From an uncultured Erysipelotrichales bacterium (GTDB taxonomy: Bacteria; Bacillota_I; Bacilli_A; Erysipelotrichales; Coprobacillaceae), in contig CAJUJC010000019.1 in the NCBI GenBank assembly GCA_910586805.1, positions 1 to 24,252 on the forward strand: a stretch of 24,252 nt of DNA, given 5' to 3'. Below the pieces are notes generated by a model. That model was not told the DNA's origin and did no database searches. It saw only the letters and a list, made by a program, of their open reading frames with translations. Below are positions 15,047 through 22,229 of this stretch, piece after piece. How positions within the stretch are numbered: position 1 is the first letter of the stretch; each line of letters starts with the position of its first letter. Both the position numbers and the translations under genes were made by a program.

Positions 15047-15565
15047 ATGAAACAAACAGGAATGGTTAGAAGAATTGATGAATTAGGAAGAATTGTAATT
15101 CCTAAAGAAATACGTAAACAATTAATGATGAAAGAAGGAGAAAGCATTTCTTTTGCGTTAGAAGAAGAGCAAATTATTTTAACAAAATATTCCTTATTAA
15201 ATGGATTAGGTCATGTTGTCGATAGTTTGTTAGAAGGATTGTTTCAAAAATACAACAATACATTTTTTGTTTGTGACGAAGAAAGAATATTAATGTGTTC
15301 ATCACAATCATTATCTAAGTATCAAAGAAAAACAATATCTTCTGAAATAAAATTAGCATTTAAAGAACGTGAAATGATTAAAGAGGAAGAAATGGAATTG
15401 TTAGGTGAGAAAAAGATTATAACAATTTTGCCATTAAGAAAAGAAAATAAAGTTGTTGGTGGACTTATGATGTTAAGTGAACAAACACCATATTACATGG
15501 TAGATGAAGATTTATTAGATTTTACAAAAAGAATTATTGAACAGGAGATTGAATCGTGCGTTTAG
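15047..15565 (+). CDS. spoVT: Stage V sporulation protein T (AbrB-family regulator)
   Basis: SpoVT governs late forespore gene expression in Bacillus. This 172-residue protein has the same build and nearly the same length (about 178). Residues 1-50 are the AbrB swapped-hairpin DNA-binding domain, MKQTGMVRRIDELGRIVIPKEIR with KEGESISFALEEEQIILTKY. The rest is a GAF-like domain (about 55-168) with FFVCDEERILMCSSQ and ILPLRKENKVVGGLMMLS. The start has GTGAGG upstream. Its neighbours rqcP, yabP, yabQ and divIC are the Bacillus neighbours too, which strengthens SpoVT over plain AbrB. It overlaps rqcP by 10 bp. Confidence 0.92.
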   Translation: MKQTGMVRRIDELGRIVIPKEIRKQLMMKEGESISFALEEEQIILTKYSLLNGLGHVVDSLLEGLFQKYNNTFFVCDEERILMCSSQSLSKYQRKTISSEIKLAFKEREMIKEEEMELLGEKKIITILPLRKENKVVGGLMMLSEQTPYYMVDEDLLDFTKRIIEQEIESCV

Positions 15566-15825
15566 ATAAGTTTTTAAAAGTATCTCGTATTATTAAAAGA
15601 AGAACACTTTCTAAAGAATTAAGTGAGTCTTCAAGGGTGAAGGTTAATGGAAAAATTGCAAAACCTGCAACACAATTAAAGATAGGTGATGAGATTGAAA
15701 TTGAGTTTGGGCGAAGTATTTTAGTTGTTAAAGTGAAAGAATTACGTGAACATGTGTTGAAAAATGATAGTACGATGCTATATGATATTATTGAAGAGAA
15801 GAAGAAAGAGATTGTTTATGAATAA
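15556..15825 (+). CDS. rqcP: S4-domain RNA-binding protein RqcP (YabO)
   Basis: An 89-residue S4-domain protein. MRLDKFLKVSRIIKRRTLSKELSESSRVKVNGKIAKPATQLKIGDEIEIEFG is the S4 RNA-binding fold, and a short helical tail follows. The Bacillus homologue YabO/RqcP binds stalled 50S subunits with RqcH and helps add alanine tails in ribosome quality control; HslR of E. coli is a related protein. The start is GTG 15556 inside the end of spoVT, with AGGAG 8 nt upstream. The position between spoVT and yabP is that of yabO in Bacillus. Confidence 0.9.
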   Translation: MRLDKFLKVSRIIKRRTLSKELSESSRVKVNGKIAKPATQLKIGDEIEIEFGRSILVVKVKELREHVLKNDSTMLYDIIEEKKKEIVYE

Positions 15826-15848
15826 TCTTTTCTTTTTTTTCATATATA
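15820..15848 (+). promoter_or_regulatory. Possible sigma-E-like promoter for yabP-yabQ
   Basis: GAATAAT (15820-15826), 14 bp, then CATATATA (15841-15848) resembles the sigma-E pattern of a -35 ATA-type box and a CATAnnnT-type -10. In Bacillus yabP-yabQ is transcribed by sigma-E in the mother cell. The match is loose. Confidence 0.3.
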
Positions 15849-15867
15849 AGTGTAGGAGGGATAAGTT

Positions 15868-16161
15868 ATGGATAATAGTTTACATTTTGAACAAACACCA
15901 TATCATCATGTGTGTTTAAAAGATCGTAAGAGTATTGAGTTGACGGGTGTTAAAAAAATTGAAAGTTTTGATTCTTATGAGTTTTTGATTGAAACATCAT
16001 TAGGATATTTGAATATTACAGGAAGTGAATTAACATTAGTTCGTTTGGATCAAGACCAAAATGAAGTGAGTATTCGAGGGAATATTGATAGTATGAGTTA
16101 TGTTGCAGATAAGAAGAAGTCCTATAAACAAGAAAAAGGTTTTAGTAAATTGTTGAAATAA
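15868..16161 (+). CDS. yabP: Spore cortex/coat assembly protein YabP
   Basis: A 97-residue protein of the YabP family. The central part, HVCLKDRKSIELTGVKKIESFDSYEFLIETSLGYLNITGSELTL, is a beta-rich core shared with YqfC, and RGNIDSMSYV is the typical end of the domain. YabP and YabQ are needed for spore cortex formation in Bacillus and are made in the mother cell. Start ATG 15868 has GTAGGAGGG upstream, a strong site. Only 42 bp separate it from rqcP. yabQ starts immediately after its stop codon. Confidence 0.88.
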   Translation: MDNSLHFEQTPYHHVCLKDRKSIELTGVKKIESFDSYEFLIETSLGYLNITGSELTLVRLDQDQNEVSIRGNIDSMSYVADKKKSYKQEKGFSKLLK

Positions 16162-16587
16162 ATGGATTTGTTAGTACAATTTCAAAGTCTTTTTTATTCT
16201 TTTGTTTATGGTTTTGTTATGAGTGGAGTTTATCATATTATCAATCGTTTTTTGTATAAAGTGCCTTTGTTTATAAGATTTATTTTACAAATAGGTATAG
16301 GTATAGTTTTTGGTTTTTTATATTTTTATGGTTTGGTTGTTATTAATGATGGTATTTTGCGTTTTTATTTTTTCATTATGATTTTTATTGGTTATTTATT
16401 TTACCAAAAATACTATGCTTATTACTTATTGTATTATTTGGAAAAAATTGTTTTTTTAATAAAAAGAATTTGCTCACCTTTTTTCTTCTTTTTTCATAAA
16501 ATAAGTGTTATAATACAAAAAAGAGTAAGGAAGGTGAAGAAGAAATGGCAAAAAAACAAAGACAATCAAGATTTAGAAAACTCTTAG
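16162..16587 (+). CDS. yabQ: Spore cortex biosynthesis membrane protein YabQ
   Basis: A 141-residue protein with three to four hydrophobic helices in the first 95 residues (about 8-27, 35-58, 65-84) and a very basic tail (VQKRVRKVKKKWQKNK-like). YabQ in Bacillus is a mother-cell membrane protein at the forespore, required for cortex. Sequence match is weak in any one motif; size, topology and exact position between yabP and divIC carry the call. The ATG directly abuts the yabP stop (TAAATG) and lacks a clear ribosome binding site, so it is probably coupled to yabP translation. Its last 43 bases overlap the divIC start, and a vegetative-looking promoter for divIC lies inside it. Confidence 0.82.
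   Translation: MDLLVQFQSLFYSFVYGFVMSGVYHIINRFLYKVPLFIRFILQIGIGIVFGFLYFYGLVVINDGILRFYFFIMIFIGYLFYQKYYAYYLLYYLEKIVFLIKRICSPFFFFFHKISVIIQKRVRKVKKKWQKNKDNQDLENS
16506..16514 (+). promoter_or_regulatory. Extended -10 promoter for divIC inside yabQ
   Basis: TGTTATAAT is a perfect extended -10 element (TGN-TATAAT). It lies 30 bp before the divIC ATG, within yabQ, and has no good -35 box, as is usual for extended -10 promoters. Confidence 0.5.
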
Positions 16588-16841
16588 GTTTTGTATATGT
16601 TGCAATTTCTTTCGTTTTAATATATACTCTTGTCGTTCGTGCACAACGTGTTATAGAACAAAAGAAAGAATACAATACCCTTGTTGAACAAAGAGATGGC
16701 TTGTTGAAAGAAAAAAAGGCACTTTCTCAAGAAGTTGAATTATTAAATGATGATGATTATGTTGTTCGTTATGCAAGAGAGAATTATATCTTCTCTAAAG
16801 ATGGGGAAGAGGTTATAAAATTACCAGAGTTAAAGAAATAA
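16545..16841 (+). CDS. divIC: Septum formation initiator DivIC
   Basis: DivIC joins DivIB and FtsL at the division septum. This 98-residue single-pass protein has a basic N-terminus (MAKKQRQSRFRK), one membrane helix (about 15-32), a coiled coil (about 33-68; RVIEQKKEYNTLVEQRDGLLKEKKALSQEVELL in parts) and the closing motif DDDYVVRYARENYIFSKDGE, characteristic of the DivIC/FtsB family. Start ATG 16545 follows AAGGTGA at 7 nt. It overlaps yabQ by 43 bp and ends in a terminator stem. Being needed in growing cells while the genes ahead are sporulation genes, it would need its own promoter. Confidence 0.9.
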   Translation: MAKKQRQSRFRKLLGFVYVAISFVLIYTLVVRAQRVIEQKKEYNTLVEQRDGLLKEKKALSQEVELLNDDDYVVRYARENYIFSKDGEEVIKLPELKK

Positions 16842-16859
16842 GCGTGTGCTTATTTTTTT
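16836..16859 (+). terminator. Intrinsic terminator after divIC
   Basis: AAATAAGC pairs with GCTTATTT around a GTGT loop, followed by T. The left arm contains the divIC stop codon. The next gene begins 22 bp downstream. Confidence 0.8.
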
Positions 16860-16880
16860 GACATTAAGGAGGTTTTGTAT

Positions 16881-17663
16881 ATGTTTTTGACAATGACATT
16901 TCCAATGAAAAAACTTCATAGAAATCGAGATATAACAATTTATGTTCCTGATGATTATTATTATAGTGATAAACGCTATCCTGTTTTATATATTCAGGAT
17001 GGGCAAAATGCATTTTTTGATCATCAATCTTATAGTGGAGTGAGTTGGGGGTTTTTAGAGTTTGTAAAGAAGTATGACTTAGATATTATTATGGTTGCCA
17101 TTCCGTGTAATTTTGAAGGATTTAAACGTATGGATGAGTATGGACCATGGGTTATTAGTGAAGAATTATCTTATGAGGAAACCAAAGAAGAAGGTGTTAT
17201 TCTAGGAGGAGAAGGAATAGCATATGTAGAATGGATGGTTCATGAGTTAAAACCATATATTGATAAACGCTTTCCTACCATTGTTGAGGATTGTGGGATT
17301 GTAGGAAGTTCAATGGGTGGCGTGATTAGTGCTTATGCTTCGCTTGCTTATCCTGAGGTGTTTAGAAAATGTGCAGCTTTATCAACTGCTTTTTGGTTTT
17401 ATATGGATGAATTTGAAGAACTTGTTCAAGGAAAGGATTATAGTTATATTGATTGTTTCTATTTTGATTTAGGTGAGTTTGAAGGTTGTGGAAATTCTAT
17501 TATTGATAGGTGGTATATAGAGACAAATGATATGATTTATAATATGTTGGAGAATAGAATTGAAAATATTGTTTATCATTATTTTGAAGGTGCTTGTCAC
17601 AATGAAAGTGAATGGAGAAAAAGAGTCCCTTTATTTATGGAATGTTTTTATAAGGAGGAATAG
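16881..17663 (+). CDS. Alpha/beta-hydrolase, putative esterase
   Basis: A 260-residue cytosolic hydrolase of the esterase D/Fes group (PF00756-like). It opens with RNRDITIYVPDDY and RYPVLYIQDGQNAFFDH, the typical first strands and oxyanion region. The nucleophile elbow is GIVGSSMGGVISAYAS (serine near 150), and the catalytic His is probably in EGACHNESEWRKRV near the end. Members act on acylated or siderophore-type esters, or on S-formylglutathione; no specific substrate is indicated. Start ATG 16881 has AAGGAGG at 8 nt; a TTG at 16875 is too close to that site. The HAD gene follows by 3 bp. Confidence 0.85.
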   Translation: MFLTMTFPMKKLHRNRDITIYVPDDYYYSDKRYPVLYIQDGQNAFFDHQSYSGVSWGFLEFVKKYDLDIIMVAIPCNFEGFKRMDEYGPWVISEELSYEETKEEGVILGGEGIAYVEWMVHELKPYIDKRFPTIVEDCGIVGSSMGGVISAYASLAYPEVFRKCAALSTAFWFYMDEFEELVQGKDYSYIDCFYFDLGEFEGCGNSIIDRWYIETNDMIYNMLENRIENIVYHYFEGACHNESEWRKRVPLFMECFYKEE

Positions 17664-17666
17664 GTT

Positions 17667-18488
17667 ATGTATAAAATGATTTTGTCAGATTTAGATGAAA
17701 CTTTGTTGGTGAATCATCATGTCCCTGATTTTAATGTTGAAGCTATTGAAAAAGCAAAGGCGTTAGGTGTAAAGTTTGTTCCTGCAACAGGACGTGCTTA
17801 TAATATGATTTCTGAAATTTTAAAAGAAATTGGTACATATGATCAAGATGATGAATATTCTATTTGTTTTAATGGTGGTTTGATTGTTGAAAATAAAAAT
17901 GATAGGATATTACATTTTAAAGGATTAACATTTGAACAAACAAAAATGATGTTTGATTTAGGTAAGAATTATGATGTATGTGTATTGATTTTCACATTAG
18001 ATTGTTGTTATATTTTTAATGCTGATCCTGATGAAGTTCAAAGAAAAACTGATCAAAAGGCACCATTTCAAGTGATTGATGAATATAACATGGACTTTTT
18101 AAAAGATGATAAAATTGCAAAGATTTTATTTGAAAAAAAGGATATGCCTTATTTAAAGAATATTGAAAAAGAATTGAAGACATATATTGAGGAGGGAAAG
18201 ATTTGTGCAAGTTATTCCTCATATCGTTATTTAGAATTTAATGCATTAGATGTTGATAAGGGGTATGGACTTCGTTGGTTGGCGAATTATCTTGGGTATC
18301 ATCAAGATGAAGTTATTGCTGTTGGGGATAATTATAATGATGTAGAGATGATTAAAGAAGCAGGACTTGGTGTATGTGTATTGAGTGCAGGTGAGGATAT
18401 TCAAGAATTATCTGATTATGTGACAACTGTGGACTATGATGATGGTGCAGTGAAGGAAGTTATTGAAAAGTTTGTATTGGAGGGATAG
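17667..18488 (+). CDS. Cof-type HAD-superfamily phosphatase
   Basis: A 273-residue HAD hydrolase, distinct from the one at 13510-14289. Motif I is SDLDETLL with nucleophile Asp8; motif II VPATGRAYNM; motif III the lysine in ALDVDKGYGLRWLANYLG; motif IV AVGDNYNDVEMIKEAG. The C2 cap occupies about 85-190. It probably dephosphorylates a small phosphorylated metabolite in the cytosol. Start ATG 17667 has AAGGAGG upstream, inside the last codons of the esterase gene. It lies 3 bp from the esterase and from ung, so the four genes from esterase to folC form one transcription unit. Confidence 0.92.
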   Translation: MYKMILSDLDETLLVNHHVPDFNVEAIEKAKALGVKFVPATGRAYNMISEILKEIGTYDQDDEYSICFNGGLIVENKNDRILHFKGLTFEQTKMMFDLGKNYDVCVLIFTLDCCYIFNADPDEVQRKTDQKAPFQVIDEYNMDFLKDDKIAKILFEKKDMPYLKNIEKELKTYIEEGKICASYSSYRYLEFNALDVDKGYGLRWLANYLGYHQDEVIAVGDNYNDVEMIKEAGLGVCVLSAGEDIQELSDYVTTVDYDDGAVKEVIEKFVLEG

Positions 18489-18491
18489 TTT

Positions 18492-19145
18492 ATGGATTTT
18501 AAGACAATTATTAATCATGAAAGACAGATGCCTTATTATAAAGTATTGGAAGAATTTGTGAATAAGGAGTATGAAACAAAAACAATCTACCCACCAAGAA
18601 AACGTATTTTTCATTGTTTTAATTTTAAGGATTATGAAGATATTAAAGTTGTTATTATTGGACAAGATCCTTATCATGAAGAACATCAGGCAAATGGTTT
18701 GGCTTTTAGTGTTGAAAGAGGGGTACAAATTCCACCAAGCTTAGTAAATATTTATAAAGAAGCACATGATGATGTTGGGATTGATATTCCTTCTCATGGA
18801 GATTTATCATCTTGGGCTCATCAAGGTGTATTGTTGTTGAATACTGTACTTACAGTTCAAGCTCATCGTGCAAATTCCCATAAGTTAAAAGGATGGGAAA
18901 CTTTTACAAATCATATTATTGAAGCGATGAATCAAAGAGAAAAGCCTTTGGTGTTTATTCTTTGGGGTAGACAGGCTATTGATAAAGAACAAATGATTGA
19001 TACAACGAAACATTGTGTGATTAAAAGTGTTCATCCTTCACCATTATCTGCATATCGTGGATTTTTTGGGTCTAAGCCTTTTTCTAAAACAAATCAATTT
19101 TTAATTCAAAATGGTATTGATCCCATTGACTGGAGGATTAAATAA
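18492..19145 (+). CDS. ung: Uracil-DNA glycosylase, family 1
   Basis: Removes uracil from DNA, starting base-excision repair. This 217-residue protein has the normal length and all family-1 motifs: GQDPYH with catalytic Asp59, the NGLAFSV segment, the central LLLNTVLTV, LVFILWGRQA, and the DNA-minor-groove loop HPSPLSAYRGFFG near 180 with its catalytic His. Start ATG 18492 lies 3 bp after the HAD gene with GGAGGG upstream. It ends in TAATG, sharing one base with the folC start. Confidence 0.96.
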   Translation: MDFKTIINHERQMPYYKVLEEFVNKEYETKTIYPPRKRIFHCFNFKDYEDIKVVIIGQDPYHEEHQANGLAFSVERGVQIPPSLVNIYKEAHDDVGIDIPSHGDLSSWAHQGVLLLNTVLTVQAHRANSHKLKGWETFTNHIIEAMNQREKPLVFILWGRQAIDKEQMIDTTKHCVIKSVHPSPLSAYRGFFGSKPFSKTNQFLIQNGIDPIDWRIK

Positions 19146-20344
19146 TGTTTGATTGTGTTGAAGATGCCATTTCATATATTGAGTCAAAAAGAAATAAAAG
19201 ATCTATTGATGCGTTTAGGGAAACGTTGAATAAATGTGGTATTTTGATGAAACAAAAGAATATGATTCATATTGCTGGGACAAATGGAAAAGGTTCAACA
19301 GTCAATTATTTAAGAAGTATTCTTAATGCTCATGGATATAAAGTAGGAACTTTTACTTCACCATATTTGATTTGTCATAATGATCGTATACGTGTGGATG
19401 ATGAGCCTATTAGTGATGAGGAATTATTAAAATATATTAATAAGTATTATGATGTCATTGAAGAAGATGGATTATCAATGTTTGAAATTGATGTGTTGAT
19501 TATGCTTGCCTACTTTGAAGCTTTAGATTTAGATTATCGCATTATTGAAACAGGCATTGGTGGTCTTCATGATAAAACAAATGTTATTGACCCTATTGTG
19601 AGTGCGATTACAAATATTGGGATGGATCATCAAGAGCAATTGGGTGAAAGTATTTATGATATTATTAATGAAAAGATGGGGATTATTAAACCTAACCAGA
19701 TTTTTGTAACAAGTGAAGCTAAGGGAACAATTCTAGCACGTTTGCAGGAGCAATGTGATGTTCAAGGTGTTATGATGCATGTTGTACCTGAATATCAAGT
19801 TTCTCGATATCCTTTCCATTTTAGATATCGTAATATGGCTTTTACATTAGAAAATCAGGGTATTTATCAGGTGACAAATGCACGTTTGGCATTAACGATT
19901 GCTTCAAAACTTATTTGTCTTGATTCAACTCTTACAACTGATGCCATAGAAAACGCATCATGGAAAGGGCGTTATGAGACACTTGTTTATAAGGATAAAA
20001 AAGTTGATATTGATGGGGCACATAATGTTCCAGGTGTAGAAGCATTGATTCAAACTTTAAAAGTGAAAAAAGAACATAATGTGGCAATTATTTTCTCTTC
20101 ATTAAGAGAAAAGGATACAGATGAAATGTTAGAGATGTTGTTGAAAGAAGGATATGTTGTATATTTGACAACTTTTAATGATGATAGAGCTATGGATTTA
20201 TCTCAGTATAAATCACGTGATAATTTGGTTGTTGTGGAGCGTTTTGAAGAGGCTTTAAAAGCTGCATATATTAAGAATTATCATATTGTTATTACAGGTT
20301 CTTTACACTTCATTTCAAAGGCAAGAAAATATTTAACTATATAA
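19145..20344 (+). CDS. folC: Folylpolyglutamate synthase / dihydrofolate synthase
   Basis: Adds glutamate to dihydropteroate and/or folates with ATP; belongs to the Mur ligase superfamily. The 399-residue protein carries the P-loop IAGTNGKGST (about 43-52), the FTSPYLICHNDRIRVDD segment typical of FolC, ETGIGGLHDKTNVI, and NIGMDHQEQLG with metal-binding His. In the C-terminal domain DGAHNVPGVEAL is the family signature. Length is slightly short of the usual 420-430. It overlaps ung by one base. Whether it has both activities cannot be told. A strong terminator follows. Confidence 0.94.
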   Translation: MFDCVEDAISYIESKRNKRSIDAFRETLNKCGILMKQKNMIHIAGTNGKGSTVNYLRSILNAHGYKVGTFTSPYLICHNDRIRVDDEPISDEELLKYINKYYDVIEEDGLSMFEIDVLIMLAYFEALDLDYRIIETGIGGLHDKTNVIDPIVSAITNIGMDHQEQLGESIYDIINEKMGIIKPNQIFVTSEAKGTILARLQEQCDVQGVMMHVVPEYQVSRYPFHFRYRNMAFTLENQGIYQVTNARLALTIASKLICLDSTLTTDAIENASWKGRYETLVYKDKKVDIDGAHNVPGVEALIQTLKVKKEHNVAIIFSSLREKDTDEMLEMLLKEGYVVYLTTFNDDRAMDLSQYKSRDNLVVVERFEEALKAAYIKNYHIVITGSLHFISKARKYLTI

Positions 20345-20345
20345 T

Positions 20346-20402
20346 AAAAGACTGTAACGAATAGTTTTTAGCTATTTTGTAAAAGTTACAGGTCTTTTTT
20401 TG
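20346..20402 (+). terminator. Intrinsic terminator after folC
   Basis: AAAAGACTGTAAC (20346-20358) pairs with GTTACAG-GTCTTTT (20385-20398; one bulged G), with a smaller inner stem AATAG/CTATT, then a T run. It ends the esterase-HAD-ung-folC unit. Confidence 0.85.
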
Positions 20403-20613
20403 TTTGTTGTGAATTGGTGCAGTATATAGATTGAAAGAAATATATCAAGAAAGTAGTATTGATTTTTAACGGGAGGGGCCGATATACTTTATGTATATTT
20501 ATAAATAAAAATTGTTAAACAAAAGAAAAATTGCATGGATGGTGAATAGAATTAATAAGAATTTAAATCCAATGTGATATTTATATATTAGAATTTAAGG
20601 AGGATGATAAAAA
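20403..20613. other. AT-rich intergenic leader with a short GC-rich patch
   Basis: No gene is seen. Most of it is strongly AT-rich, but 20470-20481 holds a compact run (CGGGAGGGGCCG) unlike the surroundings. TATATT near 20585 may be a -10 box, without a clear -35. AAGGAGG at 20598-20604 is the ribosome binding site of the next gene. Confidence 0.4.
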
Positions 20614-21147
20614 ATGAAATTTAAATTCTCATATATTGGTGTTATATTTTTACTTATACTTATAATTCAAGATGCAGTAAAAGGATTATTATTTACTGAT
20701 ATTGGTGCAATATTTTTATTTATGCTTTTCATTCCTAATATAATATGGAGTAAAAATAAACCTAAAGATTATAAGAAATATGTTAAAAATGAAGATAAAA
20801 TATTATCTATTTTAGAAAAAATAGGGCAAGTTGCAGTTGTTTGCATTTCAGTATTCTTTTTAGATTTTAATATCAATGATGGTTCATATCGCTCAATATT
20901 ATTGTTAGTTGCTTTTGTTCTAATGATTTTATATGAAATATATTGGATCAGATATTTTAAAAGTGAAAAAACAATGAAAGATATGTATAGGAGTTTGTTG
21001 GGGATTCCTGTTGCTGGGGCAACATTGCCAGTGTTAGCATTTTTATTGATAGGAGTATATTGTGAAAATATTTTGCTTATTCTATCAACAATTATATTAG
21101 GAATAGGGCATATTGGAATTCATTTGAGTCATAAAAGAGAAATTTAA
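20614..21147 (+). CDS. Hypothetical polytopic membrane protein
   Basis: A 177-residue protein I do not recognise. Six hydrophobic segments can be drawn (about 7-19, 28-45, 70-84, 93-113, 130-149, 151-170). Between the second and third is a charged loop, SKNKPKDYKKYVKNEDK, probably cytosolic. No catalytic motif is visible. Start ATG 20614 has AAGGAGG 9 nt upstream, a convincing site. Codon choice is even richer in A and T than in neighbours such as folC, with many ATA codons, which fits an acquired accessory gene. It stands alone between the folC terminator and another small membrane protein. Confidence 0.7.
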   Translation: MKFKFSYIGVIFLLILIIQDAVKGLLFTDIGAIFLFMLFIPNIIWSKNKPKDYKKYVKNEDKILSILEKIGQVAVVCISVFFLDFNINDGSYRSILLLVAFVLMILYEIYWIRYFKSEKTMKDMYRSLLGIPVAGATLPVLAFLLIGVYCENILLILSTIILGIGHIGIHLSHKREI

Positions 21148-21513
21148 TAAGTGGATATTTGAAAAGGAATACTTTTCTTTGAGATGATTATAAAGAAATT
21201 TTATGTAATCTCAGCACATATTGTGTTGTGGATGGATTACAAATCTACATTATGTTGTTAGTATGAATCCAAAAATAATGTTCAAGGTAGGATTTGATGG
21301 AGCTGGGGATTTATTGAGCAAAATATTGATGATTTTATAATTTTTGGGAGATTATGTTTTTTGGTATAGGAAATATAACAAGTACATTTCATTGACATGG
21401 GTATGAGAAATTATATAATGTAAGTAAATAAATATAAAAATTAAAAGAATACAGTTCATTGATTGTAGTAGGAGAAAATGTGATTGTACTGATAAAGAAT
21501 ATCTAAAGCCATT
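21148..21513. other. Non-coding stretch, possibly decayed coding sequence
   Basis: No gene of normal size is present. A weak hairpin, GAAAAG (21161-21166) with CTTTTC (21172-21177), might end the previous transcript. Two small frames (from 21184, about 25 codons; from 21263, about 25 codons, starting MNPKIMFKVGFDGAGD) lack ribosome binding sites; the second reads like the start of a broken gene but matches nothing I know. Confidence 0.4.
21392..21419 (+). promoter_or_regulatory. Sigma-A promoter for the small membrane protein
   Basis: TTGACA (21392-21397) and TATAAT (21414-21419) with a 16-bp spacer. Both boxes are exact. The gene starts 109 bp downstream, leaving a leader of about 100 nt. 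Confidence 0.65.
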
Positions 21514-21528
21514 TAGGAGTAAGTGAAT

Positions 21529-21759
21529 ATGAAAAGACAGACAAAAATAAATTTATGTATAATATTACTATTGATAGGATTATTTTCATTTATATTACAA
21601 GTATTTGTGTTTGAAGCATCAGATGGAAATATTGGTTTTTTATTGGTGTTAATCAGTGTGTGTTTAATGATATGTAGTATCATTAAATTATGCCAGTTGA
21701 GCACTAAAATTAAAAATTCAATACTTGATTTTTTAAATTTAATATTTCCTATTAGATAA
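21529..21759 (+). CDS. Small hypothetical membrane protein
   Basis: A 76-residue protein with two membrane helices (about 9-27 and 34-53), a short outside loop (FEASDGN) and a basic C-terminal stretch (KLCQLSTKIKNS). No family recognised. ATG 21529 is preferred over GTG 21523, because TAGGAG at 21513-21518 is 10 nt from the ATG but only 4 nt from the GTG. It has its own consensus promoter 110 bp upstream. Its reality rests on that promoter, the ribosome binding site and the membrane pattern. Confidence 0.55.
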   Translation: MKRQTKINLCIILLLIGLFSFILQVFVFEASDGNIGFLLVLISVCLMICSIIKLCQLSTKIKNSILDFLNLIFPIR

Positions 21760-21796
21760 ATAAAAATGAGAATTTAGTTAAAAGTTTTATTATAAT

Positions 21797-21918
21797 AGTA
21801 AAAACCACATCTACTTGATAAAGTCTTAAAAGTTGAATTGACAACAAGAAAGGCTTTTGTGTTAGACGTGGTTTTATTTAGACTATAATAAGTTTTGTTA
21901 GCTTGTTATAGTCTTTTT
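21797..21918 (+). ncRNA. Candidate small structured RNA with a terminator
   Basis: TATAAT at 21791-21796 is followed by a long hairpin: AAAACCACATCTA (21801-21813) pairs with TAGACGTGGTTTT (21863-21875), one mismatch, around a 49-nt inner region. A second stem, GACTATAATAA (21881-21891) with TTGTTATAGTC (21903-21913), plus five T, makes an intrinsic terminator. No -35 box is clear. It could instead be only the 3-prime end of the preceding gene's transcript. I recognise no known RNA family. Confidence 0.3.
21881..21918 (+). terminator. Intrinsic terminator converging on gerQ
   Basis: An 11-bp stem with one G-T pair (21881-21891 with 21903-21913) and TTTTT. The T run overlaps the gerQ stop codon on the other strand. 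Confidence 0.75.
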
Positions 21919-22219
21919 AACGTGTTGTGAAGTTGAGTGGTTCATCGAATTCAGCCCAATCGAAATAAACGAATTGGAAAAGATAATGCTTTTGATTTTT
22001 AGGGTCACTCACAACAAAGTGATCTCTACCAACTTGTTCTATAACACCTTTATATGCACGATCGCGCCAATCATCGCTACCAGTGTAAGTGAAATAAAAT
22101 GTTCCAAGTTTACCGATGTTTAATCTTAAAATATTTTCAAGATAAGTTTGTTCGGCGATGGGAGAAGGAAGTGAAGGAGATTGGCTTCCTTGTAAGATTG
22201 ATTGATTATTTGTATCCAT
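21917..22219 (-). CDS. gerQ: Spore coat protein GerQ
   Basis: GerQ is an inner-coat protein that holds the cortex hydrolase CwlJ in place and is cross-linked by transglutaminase. This 100-residue protein has the family core from about residue 26: EQTYLENILRLNIGKLGTFYFTY, KGVIEQVGRDHFVVSDP and KHYLFQFVYFDWAEFDE. The Bacillus protein is about 180 residues; the long glutamine-rich N-terminus is reduced here to about 25 residues with NNQSILQGSQSP. Start ATG 22219 has GGAGGG 7 nt upstream; an in-frame ATG at 22240 overlaps cwlJ and has no such site. It lies 10 bp after cwlJ, the same order as in Bacillus. Confidence 0.92.
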   Translation of the reverse strand: MDTNNQSILQGSQSPSLPSPIAEQTYLENILRLNIGKLGTFYFTYTGSDDWRDRAYKGVIEQVGRDHFVVSDPKNQKHYLFQFVYFDWAEFDEPLNFTTR

Positions 22220-22229
22220 TGATACCCTC

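Noticed and set aside
21263..21340. A 25-codon frame beginning MNPKIMFKVGFDGAGD
   Set aside because: No ribosome binding site and it ends quickly; kept only as a hint of decayed coding sequence.
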